Source of the DNA: Symbiodinium natans
Taxonomy: Eukaryota; Sar; Dinophyceae; Suessiales; Symbiodiniaceae
Direction of reading: 5' to 3'
Assembly (NCBI GenBank): GCA_905221605.1
Contig: CAJNDS010001442.1
Coordinates: forward strand, 1-18,780
Length of the DNA: 18,780 bases
The notes beneath the pieces were generated by a model. The model had not been told where the DNA came from. It saw only the letters and a list, made by a program, of their open reading frames with translations, and did not search any database. The position numbers were made by a program, and so were the translations under genes. Position 1 is the stretch's first letter. Each line of letters starts with the position of its first letter. This document shows, piece after piece, positions 1 to 9,200 of this stretch.

Positions 1-94
1 GGTTTAGGGTTTAGGGTTTAGGGTTTAGGGTTTAGGGTTTAGGGTTTAGGGTTTAGGGTTTAGGGTTTAGGGTTTAGGGTTTAGGGTTTAGGGT
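1..94 (+). repeat. TTTAGGG telomere-type repeat block 1
   Basis: About thirteen uninterrupted copies of the heptamer TTTAGGG, ending where the sequence changes to gtgtgtcagg. This heptamer is the telomere repeat of plants, many algae and dinoflagellates. The G-rich strand reads left to right. At a left-hand chromosome end the top strand should read CCCTAAA, so this block cannot be an ordinary terminal telomere for this end. It is an internal telomere-type tract, a junction or an assembly effect. Confidence 0.95.
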
Positions 95-100
95 GTGTCA

Positions 101-146
101 GGGGAGGGCGCGCGCTCGGGTGTGAAACACCCCGGGCCGCGCGCTC
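101..146. other. GC-rich inverted repeat beside telomere block
   Basis: Directly after the first telomere-type block, GGGTGT (118-123) and ACACCC (127-132) form a 6-bp stem with a 3-nt loop. It is flanked by GCGCGC on both sides (within 108-115 and 139-144), which can extend the stem after a few mismatches. No function is assigned. It may be a boundary structure of the telomere-type tract. Confidence 0.5.
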
Positions 147-382
147 GCGTTGCCCGTCAACCCACCCCGGCCACCCAAATTATACTCTATTAGGGTTTAG
201 GGTTTATGGAATTTACTTTCTTGTGCCCTGATGCTTGCTTTGATGTTTTTAAAGTTGCGGTGTTAGGGTTTAAGCTGGGGTTGGGGGTAGCCTCGGCCCT
301 TTTCGGGCCTTCGGCGTGTCAGGGCCCGTAGAGGCCCTTATTTATTTGAAGGTCAGGGAAACCCTTTGTGCCTGCGCTTGGA

Positions 383-830
383 TTCCCCTTCTTTAAGGGC
401 CTCAAGCCTTTTGGTGGCTCTTGGGGCCTTTTGGGGGCTTCCTGGGGGCTTTCCTGGCCCTTCCGGTGTAAAGTGAAGGGGTGCCCAAAAACCATCGATT
501 TCAGTACCAACAAACTCGCATTTTTCATTGCGAGTATGGGCATCCTGGCGTCACCCTTCTTTTAGGGGGCCTTTTGAAGCCTTTTGAAGCCTTTTGGTGG
601 CTTTTTGGGGTCTCTCGGGGCGTGCTGGGGCTTTCCTGGCCCTTCTGGAGCAAAATGCAGGGGTGCCCAAAACCATCATTCGCAGTACTAAAAAAATCGC
701 ATTTTCATTGCGGGCACGGGCAGATCCTGGGGGCCCCTCCTTTAGAGGGCCTTTTGAAGTCTTTTGGTGGCTCTTGGTGCCTCTCGGGGGCCTTGTGGGG
801 TAAATGGAGGGGTGCCCAAAACCGACCGTC
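383..830. repeat. Degenerate ~170-183 bp subtelomere-like tandem repeat
   Basis: Two full units and a partial third share a run of landmarks: a CTTTTAGGGGGCC-like start, then CTTTTGGTGGCT (near 408, 591 and 761), GGGGTGCCCAAAACC (near 478, 659 and 809), an ATTTTCATTGCG-like block in the first two, and CCTTTCCTGGCCCTTC-like segments. The CTTTTGGTGGCT offsets are about 183 and 170 bp; the second unit carries an extra copy of CTTTTGAAGC. Open frames across the region on both strands are low-complexity Pro/Arg/Gly strings and are not taken as genes. Confidence 0.7.
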
Positions 831-892
831 CGGGGGCGTCCGGGGGGGCCCCCTGGGCGCTGTCCTGCTCCACGTCTCGGGGCCTCGCGGGG

Positions 893-1012
893 CACCCCGG
901 GACAACCGCCCCAAACACCCCCGAACGTCCCCGGACGCCCCCCGGACACCCCGGACGCCCCCGGACGCCCCGGACACCCCCAGACACCCCGGACGCGCCT
1001 GGACACCTACTC
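893..1012. repeat. C/G-rich minisatellite (CCGGACRCCC-like)
   Basis: Runs of 9-10 bp units of the type CCCCGGACGCC / CCCCGGACACC are repeated irregularly about a dozen times. The strong strand asymmetry (C-rich top strand) explains the long overlapping open frames here in several phases, which read as Thr/Pro/Asp or Gly/Val/Arg repeats. No gene is supported. Confidence 0.65.
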
Positions 1013-1073
1013 AGGAGACGCCCTGAAACCCCGAACCCCCTCCAGAGCAGAAGCCGCACGATTTGGGGTTATA

Positions 1074-1280
1074 CTTTAGCTACGCTAAAGGTGGTCTGGA
1101 TACGGCCATCCCTTGTTCGAGTGCTGACGTTGTCGTAAGAAGGGCCAATATCCGTTGGCCTGTCCAGGACAGACGGTGAGGCTTAACCCTCACCTTTCCG
1201 TCTCTCTTTTCGTATGGGCGCTCGGGCTGTAAGGCCCTCGGCCGAGCGTTCGGGGTCTGTCGCTCGACGGAAGCGACCCC
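1074..1280. other. Cluster of consecutive stem-loops, possible structured RNA or folded DNA
   Basis: Six good inverted repeats lie end to end: CTTTAGC/GCTAAAG (1074-1090, 3-nt loop); GGCCAA/TTGGCC (1143-1160, 6-nt loop); CTGTC/GACAG (1160-1172, 3-nt loop); AGACGG-TGAGG/CCTCA-CCGTCT (1171-1203, 11 bp with a 5-nt bulge); CGCTCGG/CCGAGCG (1219-1248); and GTCGCT/AGCGAC (1259-1277, extendable with GGG/CCC). A weaker GGAT/ATCC lies at 1098-1111. The cluster ends about 20 bp before the second telomere-type block. I do not recognise an RNA family and the strand cannot be told from the sequence. Confidence 0.55.
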
Positions 1281-1301
1281 TCACTTAGTTAAGGGTTAAG
1301 G

Positions 1302-1520
1302 GGGTTTAGGGTTTAGGGTTTAGGGTTTAGGGTTTAGGGTTTAGGGTTTAGGGTTTAGGGTTTAGGGTTTAGGGTTTAGGGTTTAGGGTTTAGGGTTTAG
1401 GTTTAGGGTTTTTTAGGGTTTAGGGTTTAGGGTTTAGGGTTTAGGGTTTAGGGTTTAGGGTTTAGGGTTTAGGGTTTAGGGTTTAGGGTTTAGGGTTTAG
1501 GGTTTAGGGTTTAGGGTTTA
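1302..1520 (+). repeat. TTTAGGG telomere-type repeat block 2
   Basis: About thirty TTTAGGG heptamers in the same orientation as block 1, preceded by degenerate forms (GTTAAGGG, GGTTAAGGGGG). A small irregularity near 1393-1418 (a missing G, then a run of six T) breaks the phase. The block ends at tatagaaattg. Because it is internal and flanked on both sides by non-telomeric DNA, it is an interstitial telomere-type tract here. Confidence 0.95.
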
Positions 1521-1547
1521 TAGAAATTGTATAGGGTTTGTGTCCGG

Positions 1548-1704
1548 AGTTTTGGGGGGTTTTGTCGGGTTTTGGGGGGTTTTGTTGGGTTTTGGGGGGT
1601 TTTGGGGGGTTTTGCCGGGTTTTGTTTTTTGCCTTTCAATGTTTTACATTTTTGTTGGTTGGGCTTGGGGGGGCTGGGGGGGATGGGGGGCTGGGGTGGG
1701 GGGG
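1548..1704 (+). repeat. G-tract repeats with quadruplex potential
   Basis: From 1548 to about 1626 the top strand repeats TTTTGGGGGG alternating with TTTTGYYGGG. From 1661 to 1704 it has six G-runs of 3, 7, 7, 6, 4 and 7 separated by 1-3 nt, an ideal intramolecular G-quadruplex layout. The in-frame translations (Gly/Phe/Val repeats) are a product of this composition and are not genes. Confidence 0.8.
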
Positions 1705-1712
1705 CTTGCGCC

Positions 1713-2095
1713 AGAATTCAAATTTTGAAGGTCTGTATCGGCCCAAAACCTCAAGAATTAAAATTTTGAAAGCCTGGGAATCTTTGGATATGGATCCCAA
1801 AACTCTAGATTTCAAATTTGGAAGATCTGGGGATTTCTGGATAATTGATCAAAATCTCCTGCAGTCCTCCAGGATTCAAATTTAGAAGGCCTGGGGATCT
1901 TTGGATATCGATTCAAAACCTCTGGAATTTTCGGAATTCAAATTTTGAAGGATTTGATAAATACTGGATATCTGAATAAGTCCTCCAAAAATCTTTAGAA
2001 TTCAAATTTGGAAGATCTGGGGACTTCTGGATAATTGATCAAAACCTCCAGAATTAAAATCTTGAAGATCTGGGAGTTCTTTTTGAGGGTATTCA
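1713..2095. repeat. AT-rich degenerate 41-65 bp tandem repeat
   Basis: Seven diverged units share a core AGAATTCAAATTTTGAAG followed by RTCTGGGGATYTYTGGATA and TGATCAAAACCTCC. Cores start near 1713, 1754, 1806, 1871, 1932, 1996 and 2049, so spacing runs from 41 to 65 bp. Composition falls sharply to AT-rich compared with the GC-rich DNA to the left. The 2096-2252 stretch that follows is AT-rich with no feature I can name. Confidence 0.7.
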
Positions 2096-2252
2096 TTATA
2101 ATTCTCCTGATGTCCCGAATCTTTGTTGACCCTTGTCTGTGGGTGTTAGCCTCGAAGTTTCGATATATTATTACAATTGATATGGTTCCACGAATATTTG
2201 AATTACATATCTTGTAATTTGAATAATTTTTTGGATTGCAATTCTTTAGAAT

Positions 2253-2754
2253 GATAATGGTTCATTTCACCCCCTCGAAATTTCAGAGAATATAGAGGAA
2301 TTTCAATTAATATTGGTATTGTTTTTGCAAATTCGGATTTCAGTTCTATGAAATCGGATATTGTGTCCGGACTATTTGGGGTGGAAAGGGCAATATTTTC
2401 GGTCCCACGATCTCTTGAGCCTTCTCGGGGAGGAAAAGAATTTGATTTGTTGCTGGAGGTGTCTCTTCGGCAACATTTGATATAACAATTCATTAAAACC
2501 TTTGATAATGGTTCATTTCACCCCCTCGAAATTTCAGAGAATATAGAGGAATTTCAATTAATATTGGTATTGTTTTTGCAAATTCGGATTTCAGTTCTAT
2601 GAAATCGGATATTGTGTCCGGACTATTTGGGGTGGAAAGGGCAATATTTTCGGTCCCACGATCTCTTGAGCCTTCTCGGGGAGGAAAAGAATTTGATTTG
2701 TTGCTGGAGGTGTCTCTTCGGCAACATTTGATATAACAATTCATTAAAACCTTT
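2253..2754. repeat. Perfect 251-bp tandem duplication
   Basis: Copy 1 (2253-2503) and copy 2 (2504-2754) are identical by direct reading, both starting gataatggttcatttcacc and ending cattaaaaccttt. On the minus strand each copy is almost entirely open, but 251 is not a multiple of three, so the open frame cannot continue through both copies. Identity means the duplication is very recent, under homogenisation, or an assembly error. No known family was recognised in the open frame. Confidence 0.95.
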
Positions 2755-3214
2755 CTGAACTCCGTGGAAGAGACGGACCTGATGCTTGAAGGTCTGGTGG
2801 TCTTCTGTCCATGTCTGCAGTTCTGGGCCAGGAGAAGTTGAGCATGTTGGTTCTTGACAGCCAATGCTTGTAATTCTTGTCTTTCGTCTTGTCATGGTGA
2901 TATTGATTTGATTGTTTCGACACCTCGTCTCGCTTTTTGGATAGGTTTCTGAAAGAAAACCATGTCTTTTGTTTGGGGTAACTCTAATCTTGAGCCCGCA
3001 GAGAAGAGCGGCGCAGTTGTTGCTCAGGTTTGCTGGGGCGCCAGTCTTGCCACACATCCATCCATCACATGAGCATGAGCTGGCGCCTTGGTTTCTGCCT
3101 TGCCTTGTGCGATCTCGCGTGAGAACGCTGGTCTGTGGGGGGGTGAAACGTTGGCGTGGAGCACCAGAGGTGTCCTCGCGGCATCACAACATTGTTAGGA
3201 GATGGCAGCCGCGG
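2755..3214. other. No gene recognised; 3' flank of Helitron gene with inverted repeat
   Basis: This is the region downstream of the Helitron stop on the minus strand. An ATG-initiated 144-codon minus frame starts at 3057 and runs into copy 2 of the 251-bp duplication. It resembles nothing I know and is probably fortuitous. An 8-bp inverted repeat GGCGCCAG (3037-3044) / CTGGCGCC (3080-3087) has a 35-nt loop. A Helitron 3' end (short hairpin then CTRR) would be expected on this side, but I could not find a convincing one. Confidence 0.4.
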
Positions 3215-6200
3215 CTAGACCTCTCGGATGCAGTAGGTCGCGGGATGTCGAGCGAGCTCCGCCAAGAAGACGGCTTCCGGTATCTGCTCTGCTCTGCGGG
3301 TACGAGCCAGGGAGTCCAACCTGAAGATCTTCTCATGGAAATATCGATATGCCACCCAGTGTGCGTTGTCCCGGTTCTGCACCGCCCCGGCAGCTGCTTC
3401 CAGATCGTGCTTGCTCACGACGGGTTGAAGGTCCATTTGCCACCTCACACGACCAAAAGCAGCCATGGCTTTGGTTTGCAGTACCTGCGCAAGCACTTCC
3501 GAGGAGTAGAAGCCACCTGGCGCCGCGTGGTCCTCTGCAGCTTCACCTCGTTCCACCCCACCTTCTTCGAGGACAACCTGCACGGCGTTGTCCATGTCCG
3601 CTTCAGTGAAGAAGGCTGCCCCCAAGGCCATGTTCAGGGCGTGCATGCCGCAGAGAGCTTGCTCTTGCGCCTCAAAATACAGGCCTGCAGGTGTGTCTTG
3701 ATCGGGTCGGCTGCCTGTCCGTTGCATCTTGGCCAAAGACCCGGCCGCGCAAGAGCTTTCTGCAGCCCGTTTGCCTAGGCCCATGAAGACGAACTTTGCT
3801 TTGCATTTTGCTTTGGCCTTTGCTTTGCTTTTGGCGTTCGTCTTGGCTGGTGGCTTGGCCGGGCACTTGCGCTTATGAGCCTTGATGGCAGCTTTGGTGT
3901 TGGGAGCCTCCGTGCCGCATAGTGCACAACACCAGGGCCGCTCGATGCGCTCGCCGTGGTCTGGCTTGAGACGGTTCCAGTCGGGCGTCCCCATCTCAGC
4001 TAGTCGTCTTTCATAGAACTCCTTGTTCTGCTCCGGCTTGAACAACGCCTTCCAGAGATCCGGGCCGTCCCGGTCGGCTTGCTGCGCCTTCAGCTTGGTC
4101 AGGGCCCACTCTGCGTTGGCGTTGAACCGCAAAGCCTTGGGGTTGAAGAGCTCCAAGCTGCAGAGTGCCTGTTCGGGGCAGCGGCTCAGGGCGACGTAGG
4201 CTTGACCTTCTGCGAAGATGGTGTGATCGAGGCGGGTATGCGCTCCGTCCTTACAGGTAGCTGCCTGGCTCTTGTGGATCGAGATGGCTTTGGCGAGAAC
4301 GAGCGGGAATTGATGCCTCGATGCCTTGCTGCCGTCTCTGTCAAGGTACGTGGCCGAGCGCCTCGAGATTGCCACGCAGGAGGTTTCGTGCTCTGCTCGC
4401 CAAGTGGCCCCAGCATTCTTCTCGAAAGAAACCCAGATCCTCTCGACTTCCCCGCCGGCTTTCTCGGTGTCAATGTGCTCCACCGTGCCACAGGCGCCAT
4501 TGACCAAGCCATCTCGCACGTCGATGTTGTATCTGAGCATGACACGGAGCCCAATGGCCACCTGCAGCAGGCCTACCAAGCCACCCGTGTTCTCCGGCTC
4601 GGCCCAGACGGCATCTGGAGACAGCGGCACACCGGTCTTGACGTTGGTGTCGACAGCTGGGCAATCGTGTAGCTGTTCTCCTGTGTTCAAGACGTGCTCT
4701 TCCTTGTAGCGGCGGTTGCTTTCGGCGACTGCTTGGCGAGTGGCGTATAGGTTCACGGCTTTCGGGGCGGGCCGCTTCTTGCTGCCTTTCTTGATCACCA
4801 TATTCCGCAGCACCTCAATGTCGGCGTCGGTCTGCTGTCCCACCCGAACGCGTGCCAGCAGAGCGGCCCAGGCTGGGTCGCGTGCGGCCCGCTGGTTTCC
4901 TTCTAACTCGCAGAGCTGGAAGAGCAGCCAAAGCCGGCTGGCGAAGGCCGGCAGCCCGCTTGGTGGAGGCAACTGATACAGGTCCCCGGCAAAGATGACG
5001 TGCAGTCCTCCGAAGGGCAGGGTTTGCAGATCTCTGGCAAGACGGAGATGCTGATCCAGACGCTCCAACATCCAGGAGGGGATGAAGCTCATCTCGTCAA
5101 CGAACAGAACGCTGACCTTCGACCAGATGTCTCTGAGAGTGGCTAACTTCTGGCGGTCCGGCAGCGGCATGTCGCAGGCCTTGCCGTGGCTTTGGTTCAC
5201 TACGGGGAGCAAGCAACATTGATGGAGGGTGACACCGTTGATGTTGAATGCTGCCACACCCGTGGGCGCCGCTATGATGCATCCTTTCTTGCTTTGCCGC
5301 AGGACGTGAGCTGCTGCGCGTACCACCACGGACTTGCCGCTGCCGCCGGGCCCGTGGAGGAGCATGTGCAGACGCTGAGTATTCTGCGTGTCCTTGGTGT
5401 TCGGCTGCCTCAGAACTGACTGGACGATGTGCTCCATGGCTTGGCACTGGCGCGTGGTCTCCGGGCAGGGGTTCTCAACCGTCAACATCTCGAATGATTC
5501 TTCGCCTTCCTCGACCGGCGCAAAGGCATTGAGGGCAGCTCCGGTGGGCACAGAGTCCGGGGCCAGGAAGTCGATGTCTCCTCCATACCGCTCCTTCAGT
5601 GCCTCCAATATTTGCAAGGAATCCTTGTAGTTCTCCTCGGCAACCTTGCTGTTGGCCCAGCCGTCCCGCAGGTTTGCCGGATGCATCTTGGCCTTCATGT
5701 ACATCGTCGCTTGTACGGCCTGCAGCTTGCGGGCGGCGTCGACGGTGCCATCTAGCTGAGGGAAGCATCTCGACCGAAGGAAGTCTGGGTGGCCGCGCAC
5801 GTCTCGGGCGATGCGCTGGAACGCTGCTGCATGGCTTCCTGCATCCTGCTCCAACAGCCAATCTCCAGGTTCCTTCCACACCAGGTGCAGCAGCAACTTG
5901 GAGTAGTAGAAAGCTTCGGCCTCCTCGTCCGGGTTGAAGTTCTGGTAGCCGACGATTGCAGGGCGCCTGCGAGGCTGTGGTTCTTGCACGCCGATGTACT
6001 TGAAAGCCGCGCAAAAGTCCAGGAAGGTGACTTCACTAAACCGACAGGAAACCGGCTCCCTGCCTTCCACTGGCAAGGTCGTCTCATGTTCACCGAAGGT
6101 GGTTTGCATTTCCCGGTACCAGTGATGAGCAACAGGCAGGTTCCCACCTTGGCGCATCTTCTTGTTGCGGTAGTCAGTGGGCTGCTGCAAGGCCACCTGT

Positions 6201-9200
6201 TCCTCATGCTTGGGCACCCACACTGTCCAGGTGTCTGGAGGCCCCACCTGTACCCAGACGTTGTCCCTGGAGAATTCGATGATCGGGAAGCCCAGCAGAA
6301 GGTGGCATGCCTCGAAGGTCGACGTGGTCCTGCCCTGCAACGCCGCGTGGGCTGCCTTGTAGATCTTCTGATTGTCGAGGCCGGCGCCTGCGCTCTGACT
6401 TGTTAGGATGGCAAGGATGTTTTCCATTCGCCGCTGCGCTTCGCGATCCTCCTCCGACTTGAAAGTGTAGCCCAGTATGTACCGACTGGCGCTGGTGAGC
6501 TCGCAGATGACCTGCAGGTCCATGCTTGCCCTCCACCTTCTCAAGATTCGAATGTTGTACTGTCCCATCATGCTGTCTCCCTTCACTCGTCTCGTCGCAA
6601 GGCTGCTCTTCCAGCGGCTGTTGGCGTACTGCTCCTGCGATGTTCGACGCCGAGTCCGGGGCTCTGCATCATGTGGAAATCCAAATCGACAGGCGCCTTC
6701 TGAGTACATGCCGCAATATGGCGTGTGGTTGTGCACCACCTCTGCGGACAGCTTTGCGTTCACTTCTCTATCTCTGGGTGGTACGCGGTGGGATTGGCGC
6801 CACGTGTTCGGGGACTTGGTGCAGATGTACTTGTCGCTGAGGTCCTCCGCACACTTGGGGATGAAGTTCTCCATGGCCTCTTCGTCAGACCAGTCTGGAA
6901 CCGGTGTCTCTGCTGCTTGTTCGGAGTCTTCGCCGTCGGGCGCCATCTTGTCTGGCTGCTGCGTTGCTTTGGCCCACTCTTCGATCCAAAGCAGGATGTG
7001 AGCGTGGGGGTAGCCCCGCTTTTGCCATTCTATGCGAATGATGTAGTCCAACACTTTGAAAGGAGGCCGTTCCTTGCGCATGCGGCGATGAAGGCCTGCA
7101 AAATCCGTGGCGGGTGCCTGGGCGTCGTCCTCCACGTCCTCGCAGTCGTTCTCCTCGACTCCATCTTGTGGATCAGCATCTTCGTGCAGGTGGACTTTCG
7201 GACCGCGCGTGCTGGACAGCCACCACATCAGCTGAGAGACTTGGTGCATGAATTGTCGCGCTACCACTGCCGGCTGCTGGTTGCACAACTGGTTGGGCGA
7301 CAACCCATCCCAAGTGAAGTTCTTGTCATTCTGGTAGCGGAATAGGATCTCCGCAGCGTGCTGCTCCAGTTCTGCCTGAGGGCGGTCGGGATGCAGCCGC
7401 AGCAGCCGTGCCGAGATAGCCGCGAGGAGCAACGCAGGCTGGCGCGCGTGGCAGGACAGTGTCATGAAGAAGTTGGGAGCGCCAAGCTGCTCGTACATGT
7501 TGAGCGCCACTCCCTTCTTGGCGTACAGGTACGGCTGCGTGCCAGGCATGTCCCGCAAGGCAGCATACACCTGACGGCTACCGTTCTCGTAGTCGCTACT
7601 GCCGTAGGGCACCCGCTGGTTGCCGATCCGGACGTTGATGTTTCCGGAAAGTCGCTTCTTGGTCTGCATCTCCAGCAGCCACATGATGTAGGCCGTGGAC
7701 GCTTCGAAGCGGGAATCCAGGCTCAGCAGACGCTTCCGGGCATATTGGGAAAAGCTTCCGTTGTCGTTCTTCCAGCCTCCTGTGCCGGTGGGAAACAAGT
7801 GTGGGAAGAATTTTGCATCCATGCCATCGCTGAGGTCTGCGGATCCTCGCACTTTTCGCAAATCTTGTACGTCGGCTTTTGGGGCCTGGAATTGCTTCGG
7901 CACCAGGTATGTCATCTCGATCTCTTGGTTTGCTTCTGTTCCCGCAAGTGGGTCTGTTGGCACCGCAGCCGCAGCGGATGTCTTGTTGGCGAGGATGGCA
8001 GCCATTCTCGCCAGAGCTCTGTCCACTGCCGGGCTCCGTTGATAGAGGCAGTGCAGTTCCTTCAAGGCCTGCAAGGCCGCGTGTAGGTGCTCCAAACGCG
8101 CTGGTGATGCGGTCATGCCGTCCACGCCCTCGACCAGCACTGTACCGTCTTCTTCCAAAGTGGCGCCTTCGAGGACGTCGCAGATGAAAGGATCCTGCAT
8201 GAGCACTGCGTACATGCGACCCCACTGCGCGCTCGGGCCGCCTGATGGCAGCTTGTCCAACAAGACCTGCGAGATGCGTGCCATGGCGAGGAGATGCTGC
8301 TCGATGGGTTGCAGACTTTGCAGTGCTTCTGGGATGGGGGCCGGGATTGGCAAAACCACCTTGGTGCGATTCTCGCGGCAATTCCTGCAGAGCAGCTGGC
8401 CACTTCCTTTGGCTGTTCTGCAGTGCCTCCCTGGTGTTAGAGTCTGGCACTTCTGGCACACGCGAGAAAGGCCAAATCTACTCCAGCTCCGCGCAAAAGC
8501 CAAGTAATGGGCTTGTGCCTGCTCCTGGGTCAAGGTGTCCTCGTCTGGAAAAGGGTAGCCCTGCTGCTGAATCTCCGAGGCGATGGGCCTGGGCCCTCGG
8601 CCGCCCACTCCCTCCTCTGCCTTTGCCCGCTCCCTTGCCTCACGCAGCTGTCGGCGCTCTGCTTCTTTGCTGTCTTCTTCCCGCAAAGGTCCACGGCCGC
8701 CCGCTTCCTCCTCTGACTTTGCCCGCGCCCTTGCCTCACGCAGCTGTCGGCGCTCTTCCCTTTTGCCGTCTTCTTCCCGCAAAGGTCCACGGCCGCCCGC
8801 TTCCTCCTCTGCCTTTGCCCGCTCCCTTGCCTCACGCAGCTGTCGGCGCTCTGCTTCTTTGCTGTCTTCTTCCCGCAAAGGTCCACGGCCGCCCGCTTCC
8901 TCCTCTGCCTTTGCCCGTGCCCTTGCCTCACGCAGCTGTCGGCGCTCTTCCCTTTTGCCGTCTTCTTCCCGCAAAGGTCCACGGCCGCCCGCTTCCTCCT
9001 CTGCCTTTGCCCGCGCCCTTGCCTCATGCAGCTGTCGGCGCTCTGCTTCTTTGCTGTCTTCTTCCCGCAAAGGTCCACGGCCGCCCGCTTCCTCCTCTGC
9101 CTTTGCCCGCGCCCTTGCCTCACGCAGCTGTCGGCGCTCTGCTTCTTTGCTGTCTTCTTCACGCAAAGGTCCACGGCCGCCTGCTTCCTCCTCTGCCTTT

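Noticed and set aside
1-94. True terminal telomere at the left end
   Set aside because: The repeat polarity (TTTAGGG rightward on the top strand) is opposite to that of a left-hand terminus.
1098-1111. 5S rRNA start or tRNA B box (ATACGGCCAT, then GTTCGAGTGC)
   Set aside because: Only a 10-base resemblance to a 5S 5' end; the rest of the 5S sequence is absent, and no tRNA A box or acceptor stem is present.
551-1138. Several overlapping 90-181-codon frames on both strands
   Set aside because: Low-complexity Pro/Thr/Asp and Gly/Val/Arg strings caused by the strand-asymmetric C/G-rich repeat; none has domain-like sequence.
2623-3057. 144-codon ATG-initiated minus frame
   Set aside because: It runs into one copy of the 251-bp duplication and ends there, with no recognisable motif or homologous feel. 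Too weak to call a gene.
3037-3087. Helitron 3'-terminal hairpin
   Set aside because: The 8-bp inverted repeat has a 35-nt loop and no CTRR end a few bases downstream on the minus strand, so it does not fit a Helitron terminus.
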